Assembly: GCA_002327865.1 (NCBI GenBank)
Contig: DCUQ01000029.1
Location: forward strand, 11,119 to 75,118
DNA length: 64,000 nt
Source: Syntrophaceae bacterium UBA2210
GTDB taxonomy: Bacteria; Desulfobacterota; Syntrophia; Syntrophales; UBA2210
Direction: 5' to 3'
Made by a program: the position numbers and the translations under genes. Every line of letters starts with the position of its first letter. The first letter of the stretch is position 1. Shown piece after piece: positions 26,626 through 36,001 of the stretch. Below the pieces are notes generated by a model that saw nothing but the letters and a program-made list of their open reading frames with translations, was not told where the DNA came from and ran no database searches.

Positions 26626-29600
26626 ATGCCGGCACGCAGAGACATAAAAAAAGTAATGATCATAGGTTCCGGACCCATTATCATAGGTCAGGCCTGTGAA
26701 TTTGATTATTCCGGAACTCAGGCATGTAAAGCCCTGAAGAAACTGGGCTATGAAATTGTCCTTGTAAATTCCAATCCTGCTACAATAATGACCGATCCCG
26801 GAACAGCGGATGTCACCTACATCGAACCGTTAAATTTTCAATATCTAAAGGAAATTATAAAAAAAGAACGTCCTGATGCCATCCTTCCCAATCTTGGCGG
26901 ACAGTCGGGCCTCAACCTGACCTCCGAATTATCGAAGGAAGGGATTCTCGATAAATACAACGTAAAAATTATCGGAGTGAATGTCGACGCTATCGAACGT
27001 GGCGAAGACCGTATCGCATTCAAGGAGACAATGGACCGGCTGGGAATCGAAATGCCGAAAAGCGAGCCGGCCTATACCGTAGAAGAAGCGGAAAAGATCG
27101 CCGAGCGACTGGGATATCCCGTAGTTATTCGACCGGCATACACCATGGGCGGGACAGGGGGCGGTCTGGTTTATAATAAGGAAGAGCTTCAAACCATTGC
27201 CGGAAGGGGTATAGCGGCGAGCCTTATCGGTCAGATACTTGTCGAAGAATCCGTACTGGGGTGGGAGGAACTGGAGCTCGAAGTCGTCCGGGACGCGAAA
27301 AACCAGATGATCACCGTCTGTTTCATAGAAAATGTAGACGCCATGGGTGTGCATACCGGAGATTCGTTCTGCACGGCGCCTATGATGACGATAACCCCTG
27401 AACTGCAGGCGTGTCTCCAGAAGTATTCTTACGATATTGTGGAAGCCATCCAAGTAATCGGCGGCACAAATGTTCAATTCGCCCATGATCCTAAAACAGG
27501 ACGGGTAGTGGTAATAGAAATTAATCCCAGAACTTCAAGGTCTTCCGCTCTGGCATCAAAAGCGACCGGATTCCCGATCGCTTTGATCTCGTCCATGCTG
27601 GCAGCCGGTCTTACGCTGGATGAAATACCTTACTGGAGAGACGGAACCCTCGACAAATATACCCCTTCAGGCGATTACGTTGTTGTGAAGTTCGCCAGAT
27701 GGGCATTTGAGAAATTTGAGGGAGCAGTTGATGAACTCGGAACCCAGATGCGTGCCGTCGGAGAAGTGATGAGCATCGGCAGAAACTATAAAGAGGCCCT
27801 ACAGAAGGCAATCAGGTCGCTAGAGATAAACCGCTACGGACTCGGATTTGCGGCTGATTTTCACGAAAGATCTCTCGAAGACCTGATGGGACTCCTTGCA
27901 AAACCGACAAGCGAACGGCAGTTTATCATGTATGAGGCGCTGCGCAAGGGAGCAACCGTGGAAAAACTATGCGAAAAAACTTTCATCAAACCATGGTTCA
28001 TCGAGCAAATGAAGGAACTTGTCGAGATGGAAGAGAATATACTCCGACACAGGGGCAGCGAACTGCCTGACGAACTGTTGGTGCAGGCAAAGAAGGACGG
28101 ATTCGCAGACCGCTATCTGTCGCAATTACTCGCTGTTCCGGAGAAAGAAATACGGGAGCGGCGCAAAGCCATGGGCATTGTGCAGGGATGGGAACCAGTG
28201 CCTGTCAGCGGAGTGGAAAACGCCGCATATTACTTTTCAACGTACAATTCACCGGGAAAGGTCTCAACAACCGACAGGAAAAAAATCATCGTCCTCGGAG
28301 GAGGCCCAAATCGTATCGGGCAGGGAATCGAATTTGATTACTGCTGTGTTCACGCTGCCTTCGCCATCAAGGATGAAGGGTTCGAGGCTATCATGATAAA
28401 CTGTAACCCTGAAACAGTCTCCACGGATTACGACACATCAGACAAGCTCTATTTCGAACCTCTTACTATGGAAGATGTACTCAGTATTTATGAACACGAG
28501 AAACCTGAAGGGGTTATAGTACAATTCGGCGGACAAACACCCCTTAATCTCGCTAACGAACTGGCCGAAGCCGGGGTAAAGATTATCGGCACCTCCCCGG
28601 AAATGATAGATCTGGCGGAAGACAGGGATCGATTCCGGAATATGATGAAAAAGCTGGGGATACCCGAACCGGAATCGGGGATGGCAAGCACCTTACAGGA
28701 AGCTCTCGATATCGCAGAGGAAATAGACTATCCGTTAATGGTCAGACCTTCGTACGTTCTGGGAGGACGAGGCATGGAGATAGTTCACGATGAGGAAATG
28801 CTGAAACGCTATCTCATGGCGGCTGTCGACGTAACTCCTGAAAGACCCGTTCTTATCGACAAATTCCTGGAAAACGCGACAGAAGTAGAAGCAGATGCTA
28901 TATCCGATGGAACGGATGTGTTCATACCGTCGGTCATGGAACATATCGAGCTTGCCGGTGTTCATTCCGGCGATTCCGCGTGCACTATTCCACCTGTCAG
29001 TCTGTCGGCCGATTCCATAAACACTATCTGTGAATATACACAAAAAATTGCAAAAGAATTGAACGTAGTGGGACTGATGAATATACAGTATGCCATAATG
29101 AACGATGTCGTTTACATCCTTGAAGCGAATCCGCGCGCATCCCGGACGGTTCCCCTGGTTTCCAAGATCTGCAATATCTCCATGGCGAGTATAGCCACGC
29201 AACTGATGCTCGGGAAAAAACTGGCCGATCTGCATCTAAGACCCAGGGTTATAAAGCACTTCGGCGTTAAAGAAGCGGTATTTCCGTTCAATATGTTTCA
29301 AGAGGTCGACCCGCTCCTGGGCCCGGAAATGAGATCGACGGGAGAAGTTCTTGGAATAGCCGACTCTTTCGGCACCGCGTTTTTCAAGGCCCAGGCAGCC
29401 ACGGGTCAAATGCTTCCCGAAGAAGGAACAGTATTGATCACCGTGTACGATGATGATAAAGATGCCATACTCGAGGTGGCGAAAGAATTCGAACGGCTCG
29501 GCTTTAAACTGAAGGCCACAAAGGGAAGCAATCGCTTCCTGGCGGAGCACGGTGTCATGTCGGAACCCATACTCAAGATGCACGAGGGGCGGCCTAATAT

Positions 29601-29829
29601 AGTCGACGGTATAAAAAATCGTGAGATTCAACTTGTAATCAACACGCCGAGCGGTAAAATGAGCATGTATGACGATTCTTATATAAGAAAAGCTGCTATT
29701 AGGTACAAGATTCCTTATATAACGACGGCTGCCGCAGCCCTTGCAACCGTTAAGGGAATTTCCGCCATACAAAAGAAAAATCATAACCGTGTAAGATCTC
29801 TCCAGAGTTATCACGCAGATATTGTTTGA
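26626..29829 (+). CDS. Second, divergent carbamoyl-phosphate synthase large subunit
   Basis: The 1067 aa show full CarB architecture: two ATP-grasp halves ([36 protein letters not shown] near 557) and an MGS-like C-terminus (TTAAAALATVKGISAI). It differs visibly from the copy at 12349: LGGQSGLN replaces [18 protein letters not shown] replaces [10 protein letters not shown], and a YWRDGTLDKY insertion-like segment lies near 343. No carA is adjacent; a PurF-like protein follows instead. It may be an isozyme with different regulation, or part of a pathway that uses carbamoyl or carboxy phosphate differently. Known metal and ATP residues look conserved, so I expect activity. Whether it works with CarA from 15671 is unknown. 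Confidence 0.9.
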   Translation: MPARRDIKKVMIIGSGPIIIGQACEFDYSGTQACKALKKLGYEIVLVNSNPATIMTDPGTADVTYIEPLNFQYLKEIIKKERPDAILPNLGGQSGLNLTSELSKEGILDKYNVKIIGVNVDAIERGEDRIAFKETMDRLGIEMPKSEPAYTVEEAEKIAERLGYPVVIRPAYTMGGTGGGLVYNKEELQTIAGRGIAASLIGQILVEESVLGWEELELEVVRDAKNQMITVCFIENVDAMGVHTGDSFCTAPMMTITPELQACLQKYSYDIVEAIQVIGGTNVQFAHDPKTGRVVVIEINPRTSRSSALASKATGFPIALISSMLAAGLTLDEIPYWRDGTLDKYTPSGDYVVVKFARWAFEKFEGAVDELGTQMRAVGEVMSIGRNYKEALQKAIRSLEINRYGLGFAADFHERSLEDLMGLLAKPTSERQFIMYEALRKGATVEKLCEKTFIKPWFIEQMKELVEMEENILRHRGSELPDELLVQAKKDGFADRYLSQLLAVPEKEIRERRKAMGIVQGWEPVPVSGVENAAYYFSTYNSPGKVSTTDRKKIIVLGGGPNRIGQGIEFDYCCVHAAFAIKDEGFEAIMINCNPETVSTDYDTSDKLYFEPLTMEDVLSIYEHEKPEGVIVQFGGQTPLNLANELAEAGVKIIGTSPEMIDLAEDRDRFRNMMKKLGIPEPESGMASTLQEALDIAEEIDYPLMVRPSYVLGGRGMEIVHDEEMLKRYLMAAVDVTPERPVLIDKFLENATEVEADAISDGTDVFIPSVMEHIELAGVHSGDSACTIPPVSLSADSINTICEYTQKIAKELNVVGLMNIQYAIMNDVVYILEANPRASRTVPLVSKICNISMASIATQLMLGKKLADLHLRPRVIKHFGVKEAVFPFNMFQEVDPLLGPEMRSTGEVLGIADSFGTAFFKAQAATGQMLPEEGTVLITVYDDDKDAILEVAKEFERLGFKLKATKGSNRFLAEHGVMSEPILKMHEGRPNIVDGIKNREIQLVINTPSGKMSMYDDSYIRKAAIRYKIPYITTAAAALATVKGISAIQKKNHNRVRSLQSYHADIV

Positions 29830-29960
29830 TAAAACGATATCTGCCGGTCTTAAATACCTGGCGGCTATGATGTAAGATGAATAACGGGGACATCTCCACA
29901 CCAATGTCCTTATCCTTTAATGATATCAACCATCCCGGGAAAAGCGGAAAGGACCGAACC

Positions 29961-31331
29961 ATGAGATTCATAGAGGAAAATTGCGGCATCTTCGGCATAT
30001 ATTCAAATGCACAATGCGTGGATTATATTTACCAGGGGCTGGATTTCCTGCAGCACAGAGGACAGGAATACTGCGGCATCTCGACTTTTGATGATGGGAA
30101 TGGAATCAACCATATAACCCATCACGGCAGGGTCACTAACAGGTTCACTTCCGAAGAACTGCGAAGCCTGGAGGGAACATGGGGAATAGGTCATGTAAGC
30201 CTGCGGGACCGGCAGCCTATGAAATGGCAGACCAAGGTTGGAGAAATTTCGGTCGCCTTCAGCGGCAATGTGATTAATGCGGGCGAACTCATGGAAGACA
30301 TGATGAACAGGGGCAAGTCTTTCTATAAGGGTTACGACATCGAGATAATCTCCAAAATCATAATAGAAAACGGCGACATAATAAGCGGAATATCGGCTCT
30401 CTCAGAAAAGGTCAAAGGTTCTTATTCACTGGTGGTATTGACCGGAGAGGGCATCTACGCTTCCAGAGATATCTACGGATTCAGGCCTCTAATTCTCGGG
30501 AAAAACTCTGAAGGTTACGCTGTAAGCTCGGAATCAAGGGCACTGCAAAACATGGATATGGAAATATTCCGGGATGTTGTTCCCGGAGAAATAGTCCTCA
30601 TCAATTACAAGGGATTTCAAACTGTCAAACAAATCGATTCTCCGCGTAAAGCGCACTGCGCGTTTGAATGGGCATATACCGCGAGTATCGATTCCATAAT
30701 AGACGGAGTTTCCGTCCAGGAAGCACGTAACAATCTGGGAGAAAGCCTGGCCCAGAGAGATATTGACGAAACAGACATTGCCGCGGATATCGTCGCTCCG
30801 GTCCCCATGTCGGGGGTCGGGCACGCGCTTGGATATCACAAACGTTCGGGGATTAACTACCAGGATGTCTTCCTATACAACCGGTACGCCGATCGCAGTT
30901 ATACCCAGATAACCCAGACTGCCCGTGAAAAAATGGCCAAGCGCAAATTGTCTGTTCTTCCATACGTCAAAGGCAAGCGGGTCATCCTATGTGATGATTC
31001 AATCGTTCGGGGCACACAGATCTTCAACAAGGTTCGAGACCTTAAAAAAGCAGGGGCGAAAGAAATTCATGTCAGGGTTGCCTGCCCTCCCCTCATGCAT
31101 CCCTGTGCCTTCGGCATTTCTACCCGGTCCGAAGGGGAATTGCTGGCAAGAAAGTTTTTTAAAACAGGCGATATTACTTCCATTAAACAGTTGAGAGACC
31201 TGGAAGCATGGATTGCTAAAAAGATAGACGCGGACTCTGTTAAGTTTAATACAATGGACGCTTTCGTGGAATCCCTTAAAATTCCCAGAGGAAACCTTTG
31301 CCTGCAGTGCTTCGACGGAATTTTGCCCTGA
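29961..31331 (+). CDS. PurF-like protein with altered glutaminase site
   Basis: 456 aa with the PurF fold order: an Ntn glutaminase domain (Cys8 in CGIFGIYS; LQHRGQEYCG) and a phosphoribosyltransferase domain with an intact PRPP loop (VILCDDSIVRGT) and NRYADRSYTQ. Compared with canonical PurF at 18650, the glutamine-binding Arg loop GHNRYSTTG is shortened to GHVSLRDRQP and loses RYST, and AHNGNL becomes AFSGNV, removing the oxyanion Asn; SDSE becomes YDIE. Canonical PurF therefore exists elsewhere, and this copy is likely neofunctionalised. I chose ATG 29961, after GGAAAGGA, leaving seven residues before the Cys. It follows carB2 by 131 bp and probably shares its transcript. Its substrate is unknown. 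Confidence 0.88.
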   Translation: MRFIEENCGIFGIYSNAQCVDYIYQGLDFLQHRGQEYCGISTFDDGNGINHITHHGRVTNRFTSEELRSLEGTWGIGHVSLRDRQPMKWQTKVGEISVAFSGNVINAGELMEDMMNRGKSFYKGYDIEIISKIIIENGDIISGISALSEKVKGSYSLVVLTGEGIYASRDIYGFRPLILGKNSEGYAVSSESRALQNMDMEIFRDVVPGEIVLINYKGFQTVKQIDSPRKAHCAFEWAYTASIDSIIDGVSVQEARNNLGESLAQRDIDETDIAADIVAPVPMSGVGHALGYHKRSGINYQDVFLYNRYADRSYTQITQTAREKMAKRKLSVLPYVKGKRVILCDDSIVRGTQIFNKVRDLKKAGAKEIHVRVACPPLMHPCAFGISTRSEGELLARKFFKTGDITSIKQLRDLEAWIAKKIDADSVKFNTMDAFVESLKIPRGNLCLQCFDGILP

Positions 31332-31718
31332 CCAGCATAAAATTCGAACATTAACTGAAGTCAAAGCGTACTATTGAGAGGAATCGGTAATACCTTCCTG
31401 ACAAAAGATGCGATGTTCCGGGACTAGAGTAACGTTCCCTCTCACCTGTCGAACCGGGTACCAAAGCAGCATTTGGGCTCACACGGTACGGCATCAGCAA
31501 TATAGGACAGATTATCAGGAAACGTACGCGTGTTTTTATTCGCAAGACGTATATCGGAAATTCACGAATTTCAAATAACAGACATGGCCTGTTATTCCGA
31601 TACACCGCTTCCGGAAAATCCTGGAAATTTCTTTTAATAAATATCATCAAAAATCGATGTATGACCGATCAACCACTCAATCTTTCCAATGTTCTTGTCT
31701 GATAAGTCAAGATTAGGT
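31332..31718. other. 387-bp spacer with a small hairpin
   Basis: AATAACAG-ACATGGC-CTGTTATT at 31574-31596 is a perfect 8-bp stem, and GAAATT-N4-AATTTC precedes it. A minus-strand 99-codon frame (31351-31650) has no ribosome binding site or family resemblance. No convincing terminator for the PurF-like gene was found. Confidence 0.4.
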
Positions 31719-31746
31719 TTGACAATTATGAGAATAATGGTATAGT
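31719..31746 (+). promoter_or_regulatory. Strong promoter directly against an ATG
   Basis: TTGACA (31719-31724), 16-bp spacer, TATAGT (31741-31746). The expected start, six or seven bases downstream, falls at about 31753, next to ATG 31754. No Shine-Dalgarno sequence lies between, so the mRNA would be leaderless. Confidence 0.75.
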
Positions 31747-31753
31747 TCCCACC

Positions 31754-32179
31754 ATGGCAGCGAGAAAAAAAGAGACAGATTTTAATGATTATTTTGATTT
31801 TCTGTGGGGATATGCCCAGTCTAAAAAGATAAGCAAGGGCAAGTTCATGAAGGATTCCGGTCTCTCTCCCCAGAGATTCAGCGAGTTCTCACAGCAAACC
31901 AGAAATATAACCGGTGAATACTTCATCAAAATGCTTGGCGGTGTCGGACTCTCTCCCGAAGAACTGGAAAATCTCAGTGGAATGCCCTTCTCCGAAGAAC
32001 AGTCTGTACAGTTGAAGTTCGACAGTTTTGTCAAGAGCCAAAAACCCTTTCTTGAAGAGTTGATGAAAGATCCGGCAAAATTACAACTTTGTAAGGCAGT
32101 CATCAGATCGAGAGGCGTCTGGAACAACCCCGGCATACAAAAGCTGTTTATGAGATTATCACAGACATTCAAGAAATAA
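31754..32179 (+). CDS. Small helix-turn-helix (XRE-like) protein
   Basis: 141 aa. An HTH-like segment at about residues 26-65 (SKGKFMKDSGLSPQRFSEFS, then ITGEYFIKMLGGVGLSPEEL) resembles XRE/Cro-type domains: helix, turn, recognition helix, and a further helix. The remainder is helical and charged with no known domain. It may bind DNA and regulate itself or the genes downstream. ATG 31754 sits at the predicted transcription start. An alternative start at the Met of MKDSGLS has a possible AAGGGCAAG site but would cut the HTH. ybaK begins 43 bp after the stop on the same strand. Confidence 0.6.
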   Translation: MAARKKETDFNDYFDFLWGYAQSKKISKGKFMKDSGLSPQRFSEFSQQTRNITGEYFIKMLGGVGLSPEELENLSGMPFSEEQSVQLKFDSFVKSQKPFLEELMKDPAKLQLCKAVIRSRGVWNNPGIQKLFMRLSQTFKK

Positions 32180-32222
32180 CCTGCCATTTTTTCGCCAATC
32201 AATCTCAACAAAAACCAAAGTA

Positions 32223-32705
32223 ATGACGAAAGAAAAAATCCCTTCAACCCCGGCTATCCGCGTTTTAAGAAAAAACGGCGTTAATTTCACTTTTCGCCCT
32301 TACAAATATGAAGACAGAGGCGGCACAAGGGTGGCTTCAAAATCGCTGGAATGCGACGAGCATCAAACTGTCAAGACGCTCGTTATGGAAGATGAACGTA
32401 AAAGCCCCCTTATCCTGCTCATGCATGGTGATATGCATGCATCAACAAAAACCCTGGCCAGGTTGATAAAGGCAAAATCGGTAACCCCCTGCAAACCCGA
32501 AACCGCTCAGAAACACACCGGATACATGGTGGGAGGAACTTCTCCCTTTGGTACAAAGAAGGATATGCCGATATATATGGAAGAGAGCATCGCCGATCTT
32601 CCAACCATATTAATCAACGCCGGACGCAGAGGTCTTCTTGTCGAAATATCGCCGGCGGAACTTGTAAGAATTCTTGATCCCGTACCGGTAAGGGTGGGGA
32701 TATGA
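32223..32705 (+). CDS. ybaK: YbaK-family Cys-tRNA(Pro)/aminoacyl-tRNA deacylase
   Basis: Trans-editing enzyme that hydrolyses mischarged tRNA, typically Cys-tRNA(Pro). The 160-aa single domain has family motifs KTLVMEDE, the Lys-rich centre KTLARLIKAKSVTPC, TGYMVGGTSPFGTKK, and a C-terminal ILINAGRRGLLVEISP. Specificity within the YbaK/ProX group cannot be decided by eye. Its stop overlaps the ATG of the next gene (ATGA), showing translational coupling to the aldolase-family gene, an unusual partner. Confidence 0.9.
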   Translation: MTKEKIPSTPAIRVLRKNGVNFTFRPYKYEDRGGTRVASKSLECDEHQTVKTLVMEDERKSPLILLMHGDMHASTKTLARLIKAKSVTPCKPETAQKHTGYMVGGTSPFGTKKDMPIYMEESIADLPTILINAGRRGLLVEISPAELVRILDPVPVRVGI

Positions 32706-33292
32706 GAGTCAGCTTTAAAACCATATTTACGGACAGACATCCTCCGACGGAACCGGCGATTGCGGAGTTAAAAAGCTGGTGTGGAAGTTTCCACGACCTG
32801 GGGCTTACCCCAGTCTACGAGGGAAGTTCTCTTGGCAACCTGAGTTTCAGACCTGAAGAGGGAAACGATTCTTTTATCATAACCGCCTCCCAACTGAAGT
32901 TTAAAAACGACCTTACCGAAGACGCGTTTGTAAAAGTTCACCTGTGTGATCCGGACAGGGCGATAGTCCACGCGAGCGGTACACTGGAGCCTTCTTCCGA
33001 AAGCATGCTCCACTTCGAGATATACCGGGAAAGACCGGAGATCAACGCGATTTTCCACGGCCATTGCGATGCCATCCTGGAGCGTGCGGAAGCACTGAAT
33101 ATTCCCGTCACGCGCGAAGAGGCGCCTTTCGGATCGGCAGCTCTCGTGCGACGAGTTCTGGAAATTCTGGATGATAACATCTTTATCATCATGAGAAACC
33201 ACGGTTTTATAGCACTGGGCCACGATATGAAATCCGCAGGAAAGCTTGCCATCCGCATGCATGAGAAATGCCGCATCGATAAACGGCGTTGA
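32702..33292 (+). CDS. Class II aldolase/adducin family protein
   Basis: 196-aa zinc-dependent aldolase fold (L-fuculose-phosphate aldolase-like). Likely metal ligands lie in FHGHCDAIL and RNHGFIALG; the phosphate-binding NLSFR segment follows YEGSSLG. It lacks an assignable substrate signature. It could be an aldolase, epimerase or decarboxylase of sugar phosphates, or act in methylthioribose-type salvage. It starts on the ybaK stop (ATGA overlap) and is followed 64 bp later by NAD synthetase. Confidence 0.82.
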   Translation: MRVSFKTIFTDRHPPTEPAIAELKSWCGSFHDLGLTPVYEGSSLGNLSFRPEEGNDSFIITASQLKFKNDLTEDAFVKVHLCDPDRAIVHASGTLEPSSESMLHFEIYRERPEINAIFHGHCDAILERAEALNIPVTREEAPFGSAALVRRVLEILDDNIFIIMRNHGFIALGHDMKSAGKLAIRMHEKCRIDKRR

Positions 33293-33356
33293 CAAAATTC
33301 CACTTACATATTATTGATAGCCTTGCAGCGGTAGCGACACGCACGGACGATACGAT

Positions 33357-35411
33357 ATGGAACAATTTTTCAATCTATACAACCAGGGTTTCATAAGAAC
33401 CGCCGTATGCATACCGGAAGTACGGGTGGCGGACCCTTCTTTCAACGCAACACGTACGATTGTACTGGCACAGGAAGCAGCAGATAAAGATGCTGTCTTC
33501 GCGCTTTTCCCCGAACTGGGCATATCGGCCTACTCCAACGAAGACCTCTTTCATCAGGATGCGCTTCTGGAAGGCACGCTCGCGGCGCTTGAAATAATTC
33601 TCGATGCCACAAAAGACCTCAATATGATAATGGCGGTCGGAGCGCCGCTGCGGTTTGATTCTCTCCTCTTCAACTGCGGACTGATACTATACAAGGGAAA
33701 GATTATGGGAGCAGCGGTAAAATCCTATCTTCCCAACTACCGTGAATTCTACGAGGGGCGTCAGTTCAGCCCTGCCGAAGAAGCCATATCCGAAACGGTC
33801 TCTCTCTGCGGTCAGCGTGACATTCCCTTCGGTGCCGACCTTATTTTTGAAGTGGAGAACATAAAACATTTCAAACTGTTTATCGAAATATGCGAGGATG
33901 TATGGGTATCAATACCGCCATCAAGTTTCGCGGCCCTCGCGGGCGCTACCGTCATCGGTAACCTTTCCGCCTCCAACATTACGGTGGGAAAAGCAGAATA
34001 TAGAAACAGCCTCATTATGAACCAATCGGCCCGGCTGTTGAGCGCCTATCTGTACGCCGGGGCGGGCCCCGGTGAATCCACAACCGATCTGGCATGGGAC
34101 GGACACGCCATGATATGTGAAAACGGTAACCTCCTCGCCGAATCGGAAAGATTTTCGCAAAAACCTCAGGTAATCTTCGCAGACATCGATCTTGACCGTC
34201 TCGTTCAGGACAGGATGAGAATGAACGGTTTCGGACAGAACGCGAGAACTCACAGAGATATCATATCCCGGTTCCGCACTGTTCCCTTCTCCGTCGAAAC
34301 TCCAAAAAAAAAACTGTACCTGAATAGAGAATACCCTAGATACCCCTACATTCCATCGGATCGAACCAAAAGAGATGAGCGATGCTACGAGGCCTATAAC
34401 ATCCAGGTCGGCGGCCTGTCCAAGCGACTGGAATCATCGGGCCTGCAAAACCTTGTTATCGGTGTGTCCGGAGGTCTCGATTCGACACACGCACTGATCG
34501 TGGCCGCGCGCACCATGGACCTGCTGAAACGTCCCCGCACCAATATCAAGGCCTATACCATGCCCGGTTTCGCAACATCTGACAAAACCTACAGGAACGC
34601 CACAGCGTTAATGAAATCTCTCGGTGTGGAGACCAATGAAATCGATATCAGGCCAAGCTGCCTGCAAATGTTCAAAGATATCGGGCATCCTTTCGCGCAG
34701 GAAGAAAAAATCTACGACATAACCTTTGAGAATGTGCAAGCCGGGGAACGGACATCTCACCTGTTCCGCATCGCCAACCTGCGAGATGCCCTGGTCGTAG
34801 GAACTGGAGATTTGAGCGAACTGGCCCTAGGCTGGTGTACATACGGGGTGGGTGACCATATGTCACATTACAATGTCAACGCCAGCGTCCCAAAGACATT
34901 GATACAACATCTGATCCGCTGGGTGGCTCAATCGACGCAATTCGATTCCGAGACATCGGATATACTGATCAATATCCTCGAAACCGAGATAAGCCCCGAA
35001 CTGATCCCCGGGCAGAACGGAGAACAGCCGGCGCAGGTTACGGAAGCGACCATAGGCCCTTACGAGCTCCAGGACTTCAACAACTTTTACACGACGCGAT
35101 TCGGATATGCTCCCACCAAGATCGCGTTCATGGAATACTGCGCATGGCGAGACAAAGAAAAAGGAGACTGGCCCGACATTCCAGAACGTGGAAAGAACCA
35201 GTACACGATCGGCGAGATCAAACACTGGCTGCAGGTATACCTGTACCGTTTTTTCAAGACCAGCCAGTTCAAGCGATCCTGCATACCGAACAGCCCGAAG
35301 GTCGGATCGGGGGGATCGCTGTCTCCCAGAGGGGACTACCGGGCACCCAGCGACAGTGAAGCCACAGTATGGCTTGAAAACTCCGGAAAAATACCAGACA
35401 AGGATGATTGA
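33357..35411 (+). CDS. nadE: Glutamine-dependent NAD+ synthetase
   Basis: Last step of NAD synthesis: deamido-NAD plus glutamine and ATP. The 684 aa combine an N-terminal nitrilase-type glutaminase (Glu53 in FPELGIS, Lys122 in [16 protein letters not shown], Cys179 in IEICEDVW) with a C-terminal ATP-PPase ([10 protein letters not shown] near 366; [12 protein letters not shown]). The large form is of the Mycobacterium/Deltaproteobacteria type. It supplies another glutamine-consuming enzyme in a window rich in them. The ribosome binding site is weak. A small zinc-ribbon gene starts 6 nt after the stop. Confidence 0.96.
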   Translation: MEQFFNLYNQGFIRTAVCIPEVRVADPSFNATRTIVLAQEAADKDAVFALFPELGISAYSNEDLFHQDALLEGTLAALEIILDATKDLNMIMAVGAPLRFDSLLFNCGLILYKGKIMGAAVKSYLPNYREFYEGRQFSPAEEAISETVSLCGQRDIPFGADLIFEVENIKHFKLFIEICEDVWVSIPPSSFAALAGATVIGNLSASNITVGKAEYRNSLIMNQSARLLSAYLYAGAGPGESTTDLAWDGHAMICENGNLLAESERFSQKPQVIFADIDLDRLVQDRMRMNGFGQNARTHRDIISRFRTVPFSVETPKKKLYLNREYPRYPYIPSDRTKRDERCYEAYNIQVGGLSKRLESSGLQNLVIGVSGGLDSTHALIVAARTMDLLKRPRTNIKAYTMPGFATSDKTYRNATALMKSLGVETNEIDIRPSCLQMFKDIGHPFAQEEKIYDITFENVQAGERTSHLFRIANLRDALVVGTGDLSELALGWCTYGVGDHMSHYNVNASVPKTLIQHLIRWVAQSTQFDSETSDILINILETEISPELIPGQNGEQPAQVTEATIGPYELQDFNNFYTTRFGYAPTKIAFMEYCAWRDKEKGDWPDIPERGKNQYTIGEIKHWLQVYLYRFFKTSQFKRSCIPNSPKVGSGGSLSPRGDYRAPSDSEATVWLENSGKIPDKDD

Positions 35412-35417
35412 CCTAAG

Positions 35418-35618
35418 ATGCCAGGAAGATCTTATAACGATTTTGATGCCACAGAATTGTACTGCCCCAAATGCAAACGATCGGTACCGGTAAGGAAAAG
35501 ACTGCTCCTCGTTCTGACCGGCGGGGATCGATATGACTACACATGCGTTTACTGCGGAACATCGGTCGGTGACAAGACCGACTCAAACGCAGGCGGTTCC
35601 GGGATACTGACAGTGTAA
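35418..35618 (+). CDS. Small zinc-ribbon-like protein
   Basis: 66 aa with two Cys-x2-Cys knuckles (YCPKCKR and TCVYCGT) about 27 residues apart and a short polar tail, which fits a single zinc ribbon. It begins 6 nt after the nadE stop, so co-translation is likely. No family name is certain. It could bind nucleic acid or assist a partner enzyme. The convergent gene ends 22 bp further on. Confidence 0.65.
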   Translation: MPGRSYNDFDATELYCPKCKRSVPVRKRLLLVLTGGDRYDYTCVYCGTSVGDKTDSNAGGSGILTV

Positions 35619-35640
35619 GAACGGTATCGCTTTCGCCCCA

Positions 35641-35940
35641 TTATGCGGGCAATTTCGATTCGACGGATTTTATCTTACTTTCGATACGCCCCTGCCTGCC
35701 TTTCCGGTAATCTGCGGTAAGAGTTACATAGACACGCTCGCAATCCCTGTTCATCTCCTCGAAGCAGCGTGTTACGACCTCCATGACTTCGTCCCATTCC
35801 CCCTCGACGGTGGTCCCCATCGAATTAAGCGCATAAGGCAACCCGCTGTCTCTGATAATTTTGAGCGCCCCGGCCACATAAACGCTTACGCTTTCACCCT
35901 TGTCCAGAGGAAATATGGAAAAATTAATCAGTGTACTCAT
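35641..35940 (-). CDS. MTH1187/YqgV-family (UPF0045) thiamine-binding-like protein
   Basis: The 99-aa ferredoxin-like fold protein is recognised by the N-terminus INFSIFPLDKGESVS and the central ALNSMGTTVEGEWDEVMEVV. Members form tetramers and some bind thiamine or related small molecules. No transporter genes are adjacent. The ribosome binding site is an eight-G run (GGGGGGGG, 5 nt before ATG 35940), one of several long G tracts in the window. Confidence 0.85.
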   Translation of the reverse strand: MSTLINFSIFPLDKGESVSVYVAGALKIIRDSGLPYALNSMGTTVEGEWDEVMEVVTRCFEEMNRDCERVYVTLTADYRKGRQGRIESKIKSVESKLPA

Positions 35941-36001
35941 AATACCCCCCCCTTTCGGCGATACAAAAAATCGCTTACGAAAACAATCATGCCATACCGA
36001 T

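Noticed and set aside
29961..31331. Simple redundant purF duplicate
   Set aside because: Loss of RYST and of the oxyanion Asn, plus linkage to a second carB, argues against a mere duplicate.
31351..31650. 99-codon minus-strand frame in the spacer after the PurF-like gene
   Set aside because: No ribosome binding site, odd composition and no family resemblance.
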